Shown: in pieces, positions 6,539 to 7,001 of the stretch
Layout: each line of letters begins with the position of its first letter
Position numbering within the stretch: position 1 is the stretch's first letter
Source of the DNA: Lactobacillus delbrueckii
GTDB lineage: Bacteria > Bacillota > Bacilli > Lactobacillales > Lactobacillaceae
Reading direction: 5' to 3'
Assembly: GCA_004556255.1 (NCBI GenBank)
Contig: SFHY01000067.1
Location: forward strand, 1-7,001
DNA: 7,001 bases
The notes under the pieces: model-generated
Seen by the model: only the letters and a program-made list of their open reading frames with translations
The model's database searches: none
What the model was told of the DNA's origin: nothing
Position numbers and translations under genes: made by a program

Positions 6539-7001
6539 ATGGAAAAAGAACTGATTTTTGGTCACAGAAACCCAGATACTGACGCAATCGGCACGGCGAT
6601 TGCCTACTCATACTTCCAAAACCAACATGGCTACAACACTGAAGCTGTTGCTTTGGGTGAAGCCAACGACGAAACTTCTTTTGCCTTGAAGAAGTTTGGC
6701 TTTGAAGCACCACGCGTGGTTAAGACTGTCGCAAACGAAGTCAAGGCCATCATGTTGGTTGACCACAACGAACCACAACAAAGCGTTGAAGACCGGGACC
6801 AAGTCAAGGTTACCCACGTAATTGACCACCACCGGATCAGCAACTTCGCGACGATCGACCCTTTGTTCTACCGGGCTGAACCAGTAGGTTGCACTTCCAC
6901 CGTTTTGTGGGAAATGTTCAAGGAACAAAACATGGAAATTCCAGCCAACATTGCTGGTATCATGCTCAGTGCCATTATCTCCGACACCTTGCTTTTGAAG
7001 T
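6539..7001 (+). CDS. ppaC: Manganese-dependent inorganic pyrophosphatase (3' end outside window)
   Basis: This is the N-terminal half of a family II (DHH-superfamily) pyrophosphatase, which hydrolyses pyrophosphate to two phosphates in the cytosol and so drives nucleic acid, protein and lipid synthesis forward. The 154 complete codons end at the window edge; the family has about 310 residues. The Mn2+ ligands known from B. subtilis PpaC are all present at the same numbers: His9, Asp13 and Asp15 ([11 protein letters not shown]), Asp75 (VDHNE), His97 in the DHH motif (VIDHHR, 95-99) and Asp149 (IISDTLLLK). The C-terminal DHHA2 domain is off the right edge. The ATG is supported by AGAAGGGA (6522-6529), 9 nt upstream. 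Codon use is strongly biased: Gln is only CAA and Pro almost only CCA, unlike parC, as expected for a highly expressed gene. The gene probably has its own promoter. Confidence 0.96.

Noticed and set aside
6608..6928. 106-codon minus-strand open frame at the right edge
   Set aside because: It is antisense to ppaC, which carries all the expected metal-binding residues.
1..7001. A novel defence, mobile or CRISPR-like system
   Set aside because: All long frames with coding character belong to known core families, there are no spaced repeats or transposon ends, and the intergenic gaps are short.

Overview
The window is ordinary chromosomal DNA from a Gram-positive bacterium of the Lactobacillaceae, most likely Lactobacillus delbrueckii or a close relative. 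This is inferred from the gene families (Firmicute ParE/ParC, PlsY next to parE, DHH-family manganese pyrophosphatase), purine-rich Shine-Dalgarno sites, use of TTG starts, and G/C-rich third codon positions. No 16S or other decisive marker is present, so the species is an inference.

Left part (1-1200). The 3' portion of a Cof-type HAD sugar phosphatase (SupH/YbiV-like) enters from the left edge and ends in a hairpin terminator. The tail of that terminator overlaps the promoter of a stand-alone MarR-family regulator. A perfect 18-bp hairpin follows the regulator and probably ends transcription from both sides.

Middle (1200-2006). plsY, the membrane acyl-phosphate:glycerol-3-phosphate acyltransferase of phospholipid synthesis, lies on the minus strand, convergent with marR and divergent from parE. 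A good-looking plus-strand promoter sits just beyond the 3' end of plsY, pointing antisense into it.

Right part (2007-7001). parE and parC, the two topoisomerase IV subunits, form a tight operon with a 14-nt gap and the parC ribosome binding site abutting the parE stop. A 102-bp AT-rich gap follows, without an obvious terminator. It holds a candidate promoter and a 9-bp direct repeat. The start of ppaC (manganese-dependent inorganic pyrophosphatase) then runs off the right edge.

The genes serve basic cell functions: chromosome decatenation, membrane lipid synthesis and pyrophosphate removal. I see no mobile element, CRISPR array, tRNA, rRNA or defence cassette, and no evidence of a novel multi-gene system. 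The points most worth checking are a glycine at a quinolone-contact position of ParC, the antisense promoter at the 3' end of plsY, and the repeat upstream of ppaC.
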